A stretch of 19,020 nucleotides of DNA from Byssochlamys sp. IMV 00236. Lineage: Eukaryota > Ascomycota > Eurotiomycetes > Eurotiales > Thermoascaceae. The stretch lies in contig MSJH02000481.1 of the NCBI GenBank assembly GCA_001931875.2, positions 1-19,020 of the forward strand, read 5' to 3'. Positions within the stretch are counted from its first letter, which is position 1; each line of letters starts with the position of its first letter. Made by a program: the position numbers and the translations under genes. The notes under the pieces are model-generated. The model ran no database searches and was not told where the DNA came from. It saw only the letters and a list, made by a program, of their open reading frames with translations. Of this stretch, positions 1 through 12,587 are shown one piece after another.

Positions 1-18
1 TTTTTCATTATTCTCTAG

Positions 19-1146
19 AATATGCTGGTCAAAGTCCTCAACTCTGTTGAATGGAACCAAGTTTATCTTGTATGGAGAAACTATTATGAACAGAGGGGAC
101 ATGCAATTGCATTCCAAACATTCTTTCATCCCAACAACTTTTTTGCACCTGATAGCGACACAGTTGGCATTCCATTAAAACTAGGTTTGAAATTATAAAA
201 ATAGGCAAATTCATGTCTAAACGTGTACATTGACAGGCAAAACGGTAACCGATGAGTATATGGTAATCATGTCACTTCAAATCTATAAGCAACTAGCTCA
301 GCATTTCGCAAGACAATTTCTTGATGCGCCTTTACCTCCATCACTAGATGAGTTAACGATTCATAAATGTGAAGTGATTGAAGCATTCACAGCCACAACA
401 GACACAGTGCTCAATAAATACAAGACAAAGGCAAAGAAGCTAAACAAGCAACATGAGCGTATGCGCAAGGCAAAGGAAGAAGCAGCATTGGCCAAGCGAT
501 TGGTGGAGGAAGGCAAATATGTGTTTATGGCAATTGATTTGGAAGCATATGAGCGGGACCACAGCATCATCTTGGAAATCGGTTGGTCCATCTTTGACTC
601 CCGTACGCGCCGGTTTATGGACCAACATTATTTAATTGATACTTATCAGCATTTAATTAATGAAACCTTTGTGGACGATCAGAAGCTCAAATTTGGCTAT
701 GGTACCTCTGTCTGGTGTTCCTTAAAGCAAGCCCTTGAAGAACTTAAGAAGGACCTCACTTGGGCCGTGGAACGTGATGGAGGCTTTGTTCTTGTCGGAC
801 ATGGACTGGCAAGTGACTTGAAGTATCTGAGGCAACAAAAGTTTATGTGGCCTACGGCAGATGGAGATGAAACAAAAGATGTGGATAACTCAGCATGTGT
901 GGCCATTTTGAATACTGATACGATTTATGGTGCATCCATTAATGATTTACATAATCCACCTTCATTAGGCAAAACACTGGATAACTTTGGAGTCGAGACA
1001 TGGAACCTTCATAATGCTGGTAATTTCTGTTGTATTAATATTATGTAATTAATAATTATTATTGTTTCCTAGGCAACGATGCTCATTATACAATGCTCCT
1101 TCTTCTTATTCTCCTTGGATACGAAAATAATAATACGATTAAATGA
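19..1146 (+). CDS. Gfd2/YDR514C-like DEDDh exonuclease-fold protein (5' partial)
   Basis: Coding exons are 19-184, 237-1019 and 1073-1146, giving 340 residues in the window. Both introns are GT-AG (52 and 53 nt) and both joins keep frame. The exon at 19 is preceded by a pyrimidine-rich TTCTCTAG acceptor with an in-frame TAG, so it is probably internal and the true start lies upstream; the ATG at 22 is the alternative. The N-terminal half holds a K/E-rich helical stretch. The C-terminal half carries all DEDDh exonuclease motifs: AIDLEAYE (DxE, ExoI), GHGLASDLKYL (ExoII Asp) and HNAGNDAHYT (ExoIII His and Asp). The last motif forms only after intron 2 is removed, which supports that splice. The pattern matches the Gfd2/YDR514C C-terminal domain of the RNase H-like fold. 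Substrate and pathway are unknown to me. It is convergent with the zinc-finger gene downstream. Confidence 0.85.
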
Positions 1147-1760
1147 ACCAATGAACGAATTGACTAAACTCACTATTTAATTAATAACTTGCACGCGAAC
1201 TTATTTTATATTTTACCACGTTGTCTGTATCCAATCAGTCAGCATGATTCAATATGATAAATACCAAATAGATTCAATTTGGGCACAGACATTTTGTGTT
1301 ACACCAAGCATGTTCCACGGATACGGCCTGCATCATGATACAAATGTGTCAAATACTTTATAAAAATAGGTAAATTCCTTATTTTAGAATGAAAAAAGAG
1401 CATTGTTATTTTACAAAAAGTCTATAAGTAAAAGAAAAAGGGAAAAAAAAGGGTAATTCATGTCAAATAAATAAAATCATATAAAGAAGGCATAAGGGTT
1501 TTCATAATACATAATAATTTGCGCGCAAAAGTAAAGAGGGCATAATGGCATGAATAAAAGAAAATGAAAAAAAAAATGACATGAATTGAATGGGCAATCA
1601 ATGTGTAAGTATATGTGAAGGGGATATCATTGCAAAAAAAAAAGAAAAAAAAGAGAAAAAATGTAGTCTAAAAAAAGGTGGATGATATGAAGTATAGCCT
1701 CTATAAAGTGTTCACTCCTAAATCGCTTTGTGTGTTGTATATTGGTGTCCATTCTGTTCA
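1147..1760. other. convergent intergenic region, AT-rich
   Basis: This stretch separates the 3' ends of the exonuclease-like gene (plus) and the zinc-finger gene (minus). It is very AT-rich with several A tracts, most densely at 1560-1675. It presumably contains both 3' UTRs and cleavage sites. I see no open reading frame with coding character and no RNA gene. Confidence 0.6.
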
Positions 1761-5538
<3,778 letters not shown>

Positions 5539-8268
5539 TTAAGCACCTGTGCCGTACTTGCTCTTCCACACTTGTTCCATCTTTTCATCAATTCTAGTAA
5601 ACAAATATTCTGCACCACCCAAAACATGACCAGGAAGAATATCCAAAGTGAACTGATCAGGGATATTACGAGCAGGTGCATTCAATTGACGACACATACT
5701 GTCCGAAGTCGCGGGCATAAAGGGTGAAACCAAAGCTGATAGGAGGTAAATCAGGTTAGCGGCAGATGCAACAACAGCGTCACATTTAGGTCGACTTTCA
5801 TCAAATAAGGCATTGCTCAAGTTAGCTTCTTGAAGGTATTGATTACCACGAGCAGAGAGTGCCATGACGGTACCGAGTGCAGCTCGGAGTTTGACAGCTT
5901 CCATTTGCTCAACGAACTGCTTCAAAAGAGCGTTCACATCCTTGAATAAATCTGTTTCTAATTGGCCATTGAAGTCTGTCTTGGGAATAACACCATCGTA
6001 TTTGGCAAAGATAAAACGAATAGCTCGGTTAACAAAGTTACCAAAGTTGTTTAACAATTCACTGTTGTTCTTGGTGATGAATTCGCTCCATGTGAACATG
6101 GAATCGCTGGATTCGGGGCGAACTGACAAAAGATAGTAACGCCAGACGGAAGGAGGAATACCCGTTTCCTTGGCGTTGTTGCCAAACACACCCACGTTAC
6201 GCGACTTGGAGAATTTACCGCCTTCGTAATTGAGATATTCTGAATTGAAATAATTAGCCGTATACTTCACATTAGAATACTGTCTATTTACCACAAGTGC
6301 TGATATGATTCACCTTGGTCCATTTCTCACCAGTACCGATTTGAACACCAGGGAAGATGACAGAGTGGAATGGAACATTGTCCTTACCCATGAATTGGTA
6401 CAACTTGACCTGTTCGGGGTTCTTCCACCACTTTTCCCATTCGTCCGTGTAGTTGGCCGTAATGCTTGGATAACCAATAGGAGCATCGAACCAGACATAG
6501 AACACTTTGTCTTCGTATCCTTCAAGAGGAACAGGCACGCCCCATTTGAGATCACGGGTGATGCATCGAGGCTTCAGTCCTTCCTTTAACCAAGATTCAG
6601 TAATGTGTATACCGTTGGCAGACCATCCACCTTCAGTGCTGGATTGTTTAAATGTCTCTTCAATGGCGGGCTGGAGCTTGGTTAAGTCGAGGAACAGATG
6701 GTTGGACTCCCTCAAGATAGGTCGGTTGCCGTCAAGCTTACAGCGAGGCTCAACGAGCTCAGTTGCATTGAGTAACTTTCCACATGCATCACATTGATCA
6801 CCACGGGCATCCTAATAACAGAATGAGTACCTTTAAAAGAAATGGCAGTTATTGCCTTACATTGTATTGACAAAGAGGGCAGATACCTTCGACGTAACGA
6901 TCAGCCAAGAAGCTTTGATTGGCAAAAGTCAGCTTTTTATAATTATCGAGAGAATGAACTTACCGATGGCATTGTTCACAATACAATTGAGTCATAGATT
7001 CCTTGACAACATTACCATTTGCATAATTCTTCTTAAACATGTCTTGAACGATTTCAGTCTGACGCTCAGTTGTTGTTCTTCCAAAGAGATCAAAGGAAAG
7101 ATCAAACCATTTGTAGACTTCAGTATGAATTGCATTATATTTGTCACAGAGTTCTTTGCATGATACGCCTTCTTCCAATGCCTTTGTTTCAGTGGCTGTA
7201 CCGTATTCATCTGTACCACAAAAGTAAGCTGTGTTGTATCCACGAGCACGACAATATCTCGCAAATACATCTGCACTGAGAGTTGAACCAATGATGTTAC
7301 CCAAGTGAGGAACATTGTTGACATAAGGAAGAGCAGAGGTGATCATGATGTTGCGTGCACCTTCTTTAGGAAGAACTCTATTGTTCCTCAACTATTAGTT
7401 TCCCTTTTCTTCTCCTTTTTATCTTTTTCCTCCCCTTACTTGACGTTTTTATCCACAGACTTAGTAGCGACATTCGTGTTGATCTTTTGAGTTGCAGGAT
7501 TGACTTTTGGCTTGGGAATTTCCTTTGTCACCTTCTTTTCGGCATGACCTTGCTTTTTTGACTTTGTTCCCTTGGAGTTCTGCGTAACAAATGAGTCATA
7601 ACACATCCTGACTTTTTACTATTTATTTACGGACCTGTTCCTTGACATATTCAACTGCTGCGGTTACTTTAGTATTCTTGGAAACAATCTCGAACCAGGC
7701 AGCCAAGAGAGGGTATTTGCTAGGTTCTTTGAAAGAAGCAAATGCTTCGACAAGTGCACCGTAATAGATGACATCCAAAAAGCCAACATCGTCGGATACC
7801 TATGCAAAAAAGGGTGTAAGGGATAAAGAAAATGCTTAAAGAGGATAGATTACCTTGGCAAATAAGTTTCTGTACTTGGCCAGAGTCTCTTCGACTATTT
7901 GGAACGCCTGATCGAGTCTTCGCTTGATAATGAATGGACTAATAACAGTTTCTTCCTTTTCGATCACAGAGGACTGTAAGATAGATTCGAGAGAGACATC
8001 AAAACGAGTGGCGTTCAAGAGATACCTTTTTTTTAATAACAAAAAGAAATGAGATATGTATGACTCAAGGTGCTCAACACACTTACTTGACAGCAGCATT
8101 CGCGTCAGTCAAAGAGATTTCGTCTGATAGGACCAAACTGACGTGTTCACCAGGAACCTCATTTAATTTAATATCCTTTACTTTGGCAGCAATATGAATC
8201 TTTAAGGCATTGGCAAATGGCTTGGTGTTGGGCGCCAGTTTAGGCAAGGTAAGATTTAGTTTAGACAT
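5539..8268 (-). CDS. MES1: Cytosolic methionyl-tRNA synthetase with N-terminal GST-like domain
   Basis: Eight exons on the minus strand: 8268-8087, 8025-7854, 7799-7635, 7579-7440, 7386-6964, 6912-6861, 6811-6292 and 6239-5539, encoding 784 residues. All seven introns are GT-AG (49-61 nt) and phases agree at each join. The enzyme attaches methionine to tRNA-Met using ATP. Residues 1 to about 175 form a GST-like appendage, as in yeast and animal enzymes. A Lys-rich linker follows (about 175-220), then the class I catalytic core with the HIGH-type motif HLGN at 247-250, two CxxC-type zinc knuckles (about 357-405), and the KMSKS-type motif KFSKS at 560-564. The helical anticodon-binding domain ends the protein ([15 protein letters not shown]). 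Similarity to yeast Mes1 is close throughout the core, so the assignment is firm. The gene is complete. Confidence 0.96.
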
Positions 8269-8328
8269 GAAAAAAAAAAAAACAAGAAAAACAAAAAGAA
8301 AAACAACACAAAAGCAGAAGCTCGGGTT

Positions 8329-8336
8329 TATAAATA
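8329..8336 (-). promoter_or_regulatory. TATA-like element of the MetRS gene
   Basis: On the minus strand this reads TATTTATA, about 60 bp upstream of the MetRS start codon, in a short GC-flanked context. Position and sequence fit a core promoter element. No transcription start has been determined. Confidence 0.4.
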
Positions 8337-8362
8337 GGGCAACAAGCCACAGATAACGACAA

Positions 8363-8388
8363 CATCATTTTAAATGATGAGAATCATC
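8363..8388. repeat. overlapping palindromes upstream of MetRS
   Basis: CATCATTT (8363-8370) and AAATGATG (8372-8379) form an inverted repeat with a one-base centre. The last bases join a second inverted repeat, GATGA-GAA-TCATC (8376-8388). The cluster lies about 100 bp upstream of the MetRS ATG. It could be a dimeric transcription-factor site; this is inference from symmetry and position only. Confidence 0.45.
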
Positions 8389-8627
8389 TTGCGGGTGGCG
8401 GAAAGTTTAATATAGAAATATAGTCTCTTTTTAACTTATTTCAGAGTATAATCCGTTTAAGAAGCACGCAAAATAAAACCCGGTACACAAGTCAAAAAGG
8501 GAGACACTGTTAAAATGTATCAACGGCACATAATTTCAGTCAAATTCTATTTTTTTTTGTTTCTCTTTTTCTTTCTTTATAATATTTAAAGTGTTAATTA
8601 AACGCTGAGAGAGGGGAAATAAAATAT

Positions 8628-9022
8628 TTAAGCAGATTTAATCAATTGCTCCAAGGTTCTTTCAATATCTTGTGCTGATGCATTTTGAAGAATGACTTTA
8701 CGTTCAATTCCTTTATCTATAAAAGAAATGAGTCATGATTGTCAATAATACAAAAAATAAACATACCGAAACGAGCAAAAGCACGAGCTTCAACACCACT
8801 AGCTTCACGAATCAAAATGGGAAGTTCAGGATTGGCTTGCTTGATAGTAAGGTAGTTCTTTGCAACAAAGTCGCTACAAGCTGTCAGGTTAATAATTCAT
8901 CTGTTGTGTATGTTTGAAACAATTTCTGCTCATTACCGAAGTCCACTACTGGCAGGCGAGGTTTGGCAGAAATGAAGACGAAGTTCCTTGAGTCCCTTTA
9001 ATTGTGATCTTAATGCAGACAT
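8628..9022 (-). CDS. NDUFA2: NADH:ubiquinone oxidoreductase B8 subunit (NDUFA2 family)
   Basis: Exons 9022-8937, 8873-8767 and 8716-8628 on the minus strand encode 93 residues. The introns (63 and 50 nt) are GT-AG and joins are in frame. This small accessory subunit sits in the matrix arm of mitochondrial complex I. The L51/S25/CI-B8 thioredoxin-like domain is recognised from LKELRLHFCQTSPASSGLRD, then FVAKNYLTIKQANPELPILI and a C-terminal helix ending EQLIKSA. The length is close to the roughly 99-residue human protein. The ATG at 9022 is chosen because the family starts just before the LRE/LRLH strand. The frame stays open upstream, but a splice acceptor-like TTTTTTGTAG at 9078 suggests a 5' UTR intron (9078-9126). 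Only one of the two cysteines of the human protein is present (Cys19; the second is Ala). No targeting presequence is seen, which is normal for this subunit. Confidence 0.93.
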
Positions 9023-9077
9023 TTCGTTAATGTAGGAAAAGAAAACCCTTGGAACCTTTCTCCTCGGTTGTTCGAAC

Positions 9078-9126
9078 CTACAAAAAAAAAGATACAATTG
9101 AATCAGCGACAATTTGATGACGTTAC
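9078..9126 (-). other. probable 5' UTR intron of NDUFA2
   Basis: The minus strand reads GTAACG at 9126, a CTGAT branch-like site, a T tract and TGTAG ending at 9078. The 49-nt size matches the other introns in the window. It lies upstream of the chosen start codon, so coding similarity cannot confirm it. Confidence 0.4.
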
Positions 9127-9223
9127 GAGCGTGTCCAATCAAATGAAACAAAAAGCTTATTTAAAAAAGAATAAACAAAAATTACAAGTATAAAAAAGTA
9201 TTCTAATACACAAAAGATGTTTA

Positions 9224-11325
9224 TTAATTTCTCTTGCGTTTGCCAGCAACTGCAGAACCTTTGAGACGAGAATGGAGGACTTTCTTTTTTTCATCATCAG
9301 GCTTGACCTTATTTCTATTCTTATTCTTAACGTTGGCTGTTTCATAGTAATGGACACCAACTTTCCCTTTCTTTGGAACTTCAGTTTCATTATTATTAGT
9401 TTTGACCTTCTTTGCTGGTTGCTCTTCCACTTCATCTTCTTCTTCCTCTTCCTCTTCTTCTTCATCATTATTACCGCCTTCATCTTCACTCAATTCAAGC
9501 TCACTGTCAATCCCCTGTTCTTCTTCATCTTCTTCTCCTTCGATCACAGGAGCCTTAACGACAGGACCTTGTTCACCAACAACATCTTCGAATACTTCAT
9601 CCCAATCTGTTGTTTGCTTGGCTGCAGACTTTGTTGATTTCTTATTGGCAGCTTCCTCTTCCTTCTTTGCATTTTCTTTAGCGCGTTCTTCTTCAATTAA
9701 TTGAGCATTATTAGCCAAGTCGTCTTCCATGTACTCTGCAGTCACATTGATCTTTCCAAAGATTTGCTCCACGCCCAGCTTGCGTTTCTTCTTTTCTTCT
9801 TCTTGTTCCTCAGTTAAAGGTTCAACAGATTCAGGAGGTGGAGTATAAAAGGGAATACGACCACGAAGCCAGTCATGGAGCACCATGATGGACACGTTAT
9901 GAATATCAGGCTCACCCTTTTTCAGCAATTTACCCGTCTTACGAGCGATCTGTTCGAGGAAATCTGTAGAGTCTTCCCATCCTTGGAGGCCATAAGTTCT
10001 CTTTAGGTATTCAGGTCTCACACGTTCCAAGATGGTAGGAATGGTATCTTCAGGAGAAGCCATCTTTTCTGCACGAACTGAGCCCTTAAGAATGATGTCA
10101 ACTTCTGTATCATCTGAGTTGGGAGGCACCACACCAGGACAGTCAATGAGATAGATACGCTTCATCAATGTGATATACTGCCACACTTTAGTTTCTCCTG
10201 GAATAGGAGCCACGGAACAGACCTTTTTGGATTTTAATGTGTTGATGATGGATGATTTGCCTGTGTTGGGGTACCCAATAAAACCAACAGAGATTTGCTT
10301 TCTGTCACTGTGAAGGGTAGCGAACTGACGTAGGAGTTGAATAAGTGAACCCTTACCGAAGGAGTTGTTGATAGATGCGTGGAAGGCAAGTGTGGGTGCA
10401 GACTGAGAAAGATGGGATACCCAACGAGCTGTTACCCAAGTAGGCACAAGATCACATTTGTTGAGAACAAAGATGAGTTGCTTGTGAGGCTTTTCTTTTC
10501 TAATAAAGTTTTCTACATTTCTACAACGAGTGCCGATAGGATCACGAGCGTCAAGGACGTGAATGATGACATCTGAAGAATCAATAACTTTGTACAATTC
10601 GTTCCAGATACGCTTGGATTGACCTGCTTGAAGATACCAAGCACGACTAGCATCAGTATAATCAGATTCTTTGTTGGCTAAAAGACTTGAATCCTTGTCC
10701 GATTTATAATTTTCTATAAAGAGTATTTAGTTTCTTTTGCTAAATTCATCCCAATTATAAATTTACCATGTGTGTCATCTACTCTAGACATCAACTCTTC
10801 CATAGATCCAATCTCAATCTTGGGCTTCTTTCTTTGCGCCTTTTTGCCAAATGTATTGGAAAATGGATCTGTGTCGAGAATATGCATGCGTGTGTGCTTT
10901 GTAGCGTCTTGCAAAAGTGACATGGGCAGCTTATTTTGTTTTAACAGTACCTGATAAGGATCACTCACTTTGGCACCAAGGTTTTCTCTAAACTGTTCTA
11001 GAGCCTTTTGACCAATGACTCGGGTATTACCTAATACAAGTCAATATCTCCCTTCAATAGAGTCTTACGGATGTTAATTACCAAACCATTTTCTATTAGG
11101 TGCAACTCTAGCAACTTTTGCTTCTGAACTTTGGTATTCGGCAGCTTGAACGATCTTGCCTTGAGAATCTCGAATGGCTTTTCCACCCTTCAGCATATTG
11201 ATGTATTTGATCTTTTTGGCATCTCTGTAAAAGTTCTCTCCCTTTACTCTCATGTTCTTGGCACGATCGTCGCCACCAGCCTTGTCTCTGGTGACTCTCT
11301 GCTTTTCCTTCTTGTATTGTCCCAT
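9224..11325 (-). CDS. NOG2: Nucleolar GTPase NOG2/GNL2 (60S ribosome assembly)
   Basis: Exons 11325-11082, 11030-10767 and 10713-9224 on the minus strand encode 665 residues. The introns (51 and 53 nt) are GT-AG. Nog2 is a circularly permuted GTPase acting on pre-60S particles in nucleolus and nucleoplasm. The permuted motif order is visible: DARDP at about 224-228, NKCDLVP (G4) at 254, GYPNTGKSS (G1) at 316-324, PGETK (G2) at 341-345 and DCPGVV (G3) at 360. The basic N-terminus with WFGNTRVIG, formed across intron 1, is the NGP1NT domain. The start [10 protein letters not shown] follows an in-frame open stretch with no family similarity. The C-terminus has an acidic run (mostly Glu, about 565-600) followed by a Lys/Arg-rich tail ending GKRKRN, a likely nucleolar signal. 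It is longer than yeast Nog2 (486 residues, from memory) and closer to animal GNL2. Confidence 0.96.
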
Positions 11326-11895
11326 TTTTTTAAAAAAAAACTGATCAAGTAAAAGATCAAGATAAAAAAATTTTTGACTTGTGTCTGATTGTGACCCATT
11401 TGAGGTTTGTGTCGGAGTTGAACTTGTTTTTGCGCCACCCAAACTGTTGCAGTAAGGTACAGAGATGATCGCAGAGTTTTCAAGAGACTAAAGATTTTAT
11501 TGGACAAATGAATAAACAAGATCAGTAAACACTTTGACTAGTCTTTATAATATAGAAGGGTGTTTTCTAATTCATTGCGTATTTTTGATGAATAAATTTG
11601 CTCATTGAACATTTAAGAAAAACAGTTTGACTACATTATCATCATTCTTTGTCAATCTTGGTTGTAGAGTTTTGGAAGGATAAAATCCCCAAATAATGTA
11701 CTTTGAGGGAGCCATTAAAACAGATGATATTGGTAGCTCTATTATTAAACGAAAAGCTGATCCTTCAAGAAAAGGCGCTTGTAGTAATTGCTAACGAATG
11801 AATACTACGGAATCTATTGAAGGATAAAATTAATGCTTTAGCCGAGATAAACGTTGTCTTGAGGGTAGAACTGACTAAACTTCATTGTTTAATAG
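11326..11895. other. NOG2 upstream region
   Basis: AT-rich DNA between the NOG2 start (minus) and the unresolved plus-strand coding island. It holds an A/T element described separately. A plus-strand mini-frame at 11696-11794 ends RKGACSNC then stop and resembles the start of a Zn2Cys6 cluster, but is too short to call. A plus-strand acceptor with a good branch site (ACTAAAC, then TTTAATAG) ends at 11895 and suggests an upstream intron of the island. Confidence 0.4.
11364..11375. promoter_or_regulatory. RRPE-like A/T element upstream of NOG2
   Basis: AAAAAAATTTTT lies about 40 bp upstream of the NOG2 ATG. In yeasts the rRNA-processing element (core AAAATTTT) marks ribosome-biogenesis promoters, and NOG2 belongs to that class. 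In AT-rich DNA such a string can occur by chance, and I see no companion PAC site. Confidence 0.3.
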
Positions 11896-11898
11896 GCA

Positions 11899-12576
11899 AT
11901 GCATCCAAAGGCTTCAATGGTAACTAAAAAGTTGCTACGACGGGCTTATTTTGCCTCCAGCCTGTTACCTGAAAGAAACGCACCAGTCGTCAGAGTCGGA
12001 GACAGCCGTACAGGTTACGAGGAACGTGCAACACAGTTCAACTGGAAGCACATTTGATGGCTTATTAACCAAGTTAGTAGTAGTGATCTTGTCGAGATTG
12101 ATAACGACACATATGATATCTGCAGAGGCAATATCTCGTCGAAGATCATGTCGGCCGCTGTTGACAACACGAAGACGCAATTCCACCTTGACGGCACGCT
12201 TGGTTGGGGCACTGTTCCTGGAGATGCAAACCTGTATGTTATACGGAGGCTAGAAGAAATAGAACCGCCTTATATTCCTCGTCGTGTCTGCGCTTGTTAT
12301 TGAGGAACCAACATGCTTCTCAGCCACTATTGGACAACCAAGGTAAGAACAGAAAAAAAACAAAGCTGACCTAATCAACCAAGGTATTGTTAATAACGCT
12401 TTCATTTGAATGTTGTTTCATTTTTATTTTTGTCCACAGAAAACGCTGTTGTGACATATGCTTCAAGGCAAAATAATGAATCTAAAGTAGAGCCTTGGAT
12501 GTCAATATATGAGTATATTCTGTTTATTATATTGATTCAAAATGTGCTTATGGCAATGAATGCATCTTGCAAATAA
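11899..12576 (+). pseudogene. unresolved coding island, probably a degenerate or mis-assembled gene
   Basis: A GC-richer stretch with a plus-strand frame from ATG 11899 to TGA 12301, broken by one in-frame TGA at 12055-12057. Readable parts include LLPERNAPVVRVGDSRTGYE and, after the stop, LGWGTVPGDANLYVIRRLEE. A different frame then runs through a well-formed intron (12343-12439, GTAAGA to CCACAG) into a 44-codon exon whose end is hydrophobic (YEYILFIILIQNVLMAMNAS), stopping at 12574-12576. Joining the parts needs a frameshift near 12290 or a noncanonical intron. The 3' stop sits 11 bp from the end of the convergent minus gene. I do not recognise the family. Opposite-strand frames are also open here (11965-12186, 12015-12212), so strand is not secure. 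A pseudogene, a gene with unusual introns, or assembly errors are all possible. Confidence 0.3.
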
Positions 12577-12587
12577 AAAGAAAAGCT

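Larger units (their letters stand above)
8269..8627. other. MetRS promoter and NDUFA2 3' region
   Basis: This spacer lies between two minus-strand genes. It starts with A-rich DNA directly upstream of the MetRS ATG and includes a TATA-like element and a palindromic cluster, listed separately. The distal part (8540-8627) is T-rich on the plus strand and presumably carries the NDUFA2 3' UTR. I see no gene in it. Confidence 0.5.

Noticed and set aside
8171..8179. Second U12-like donor string ATATCCTTT on the plus strand
   Set aside because: It lies antisense within MetRS exon 1, with no branch site or acceptor and no plus-strand gene.
7592..8735. TGACTCA/TGAGTCA heptamers (7592, 8061, 8729) resembling Gcn4/CPC1 sites
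   Set aside because: All lie in introns. Those at 7592 and 8729 read ATGACTCAT on the coding strand and sit where the branch site should be; the third has no promoter context.
9402..9704. Plus-strand Ser-rich 100-codon frame
   Set aside because: It is the antisense shadow of the Glu-rich acidic tract of NOG2.
11696..11794. Mini-frame ending RKGACSNC, like the start of a Zn2Cys6 cluster
   Set aside because: A stop follows immediately and no intron joins it to the remaining cysteines.
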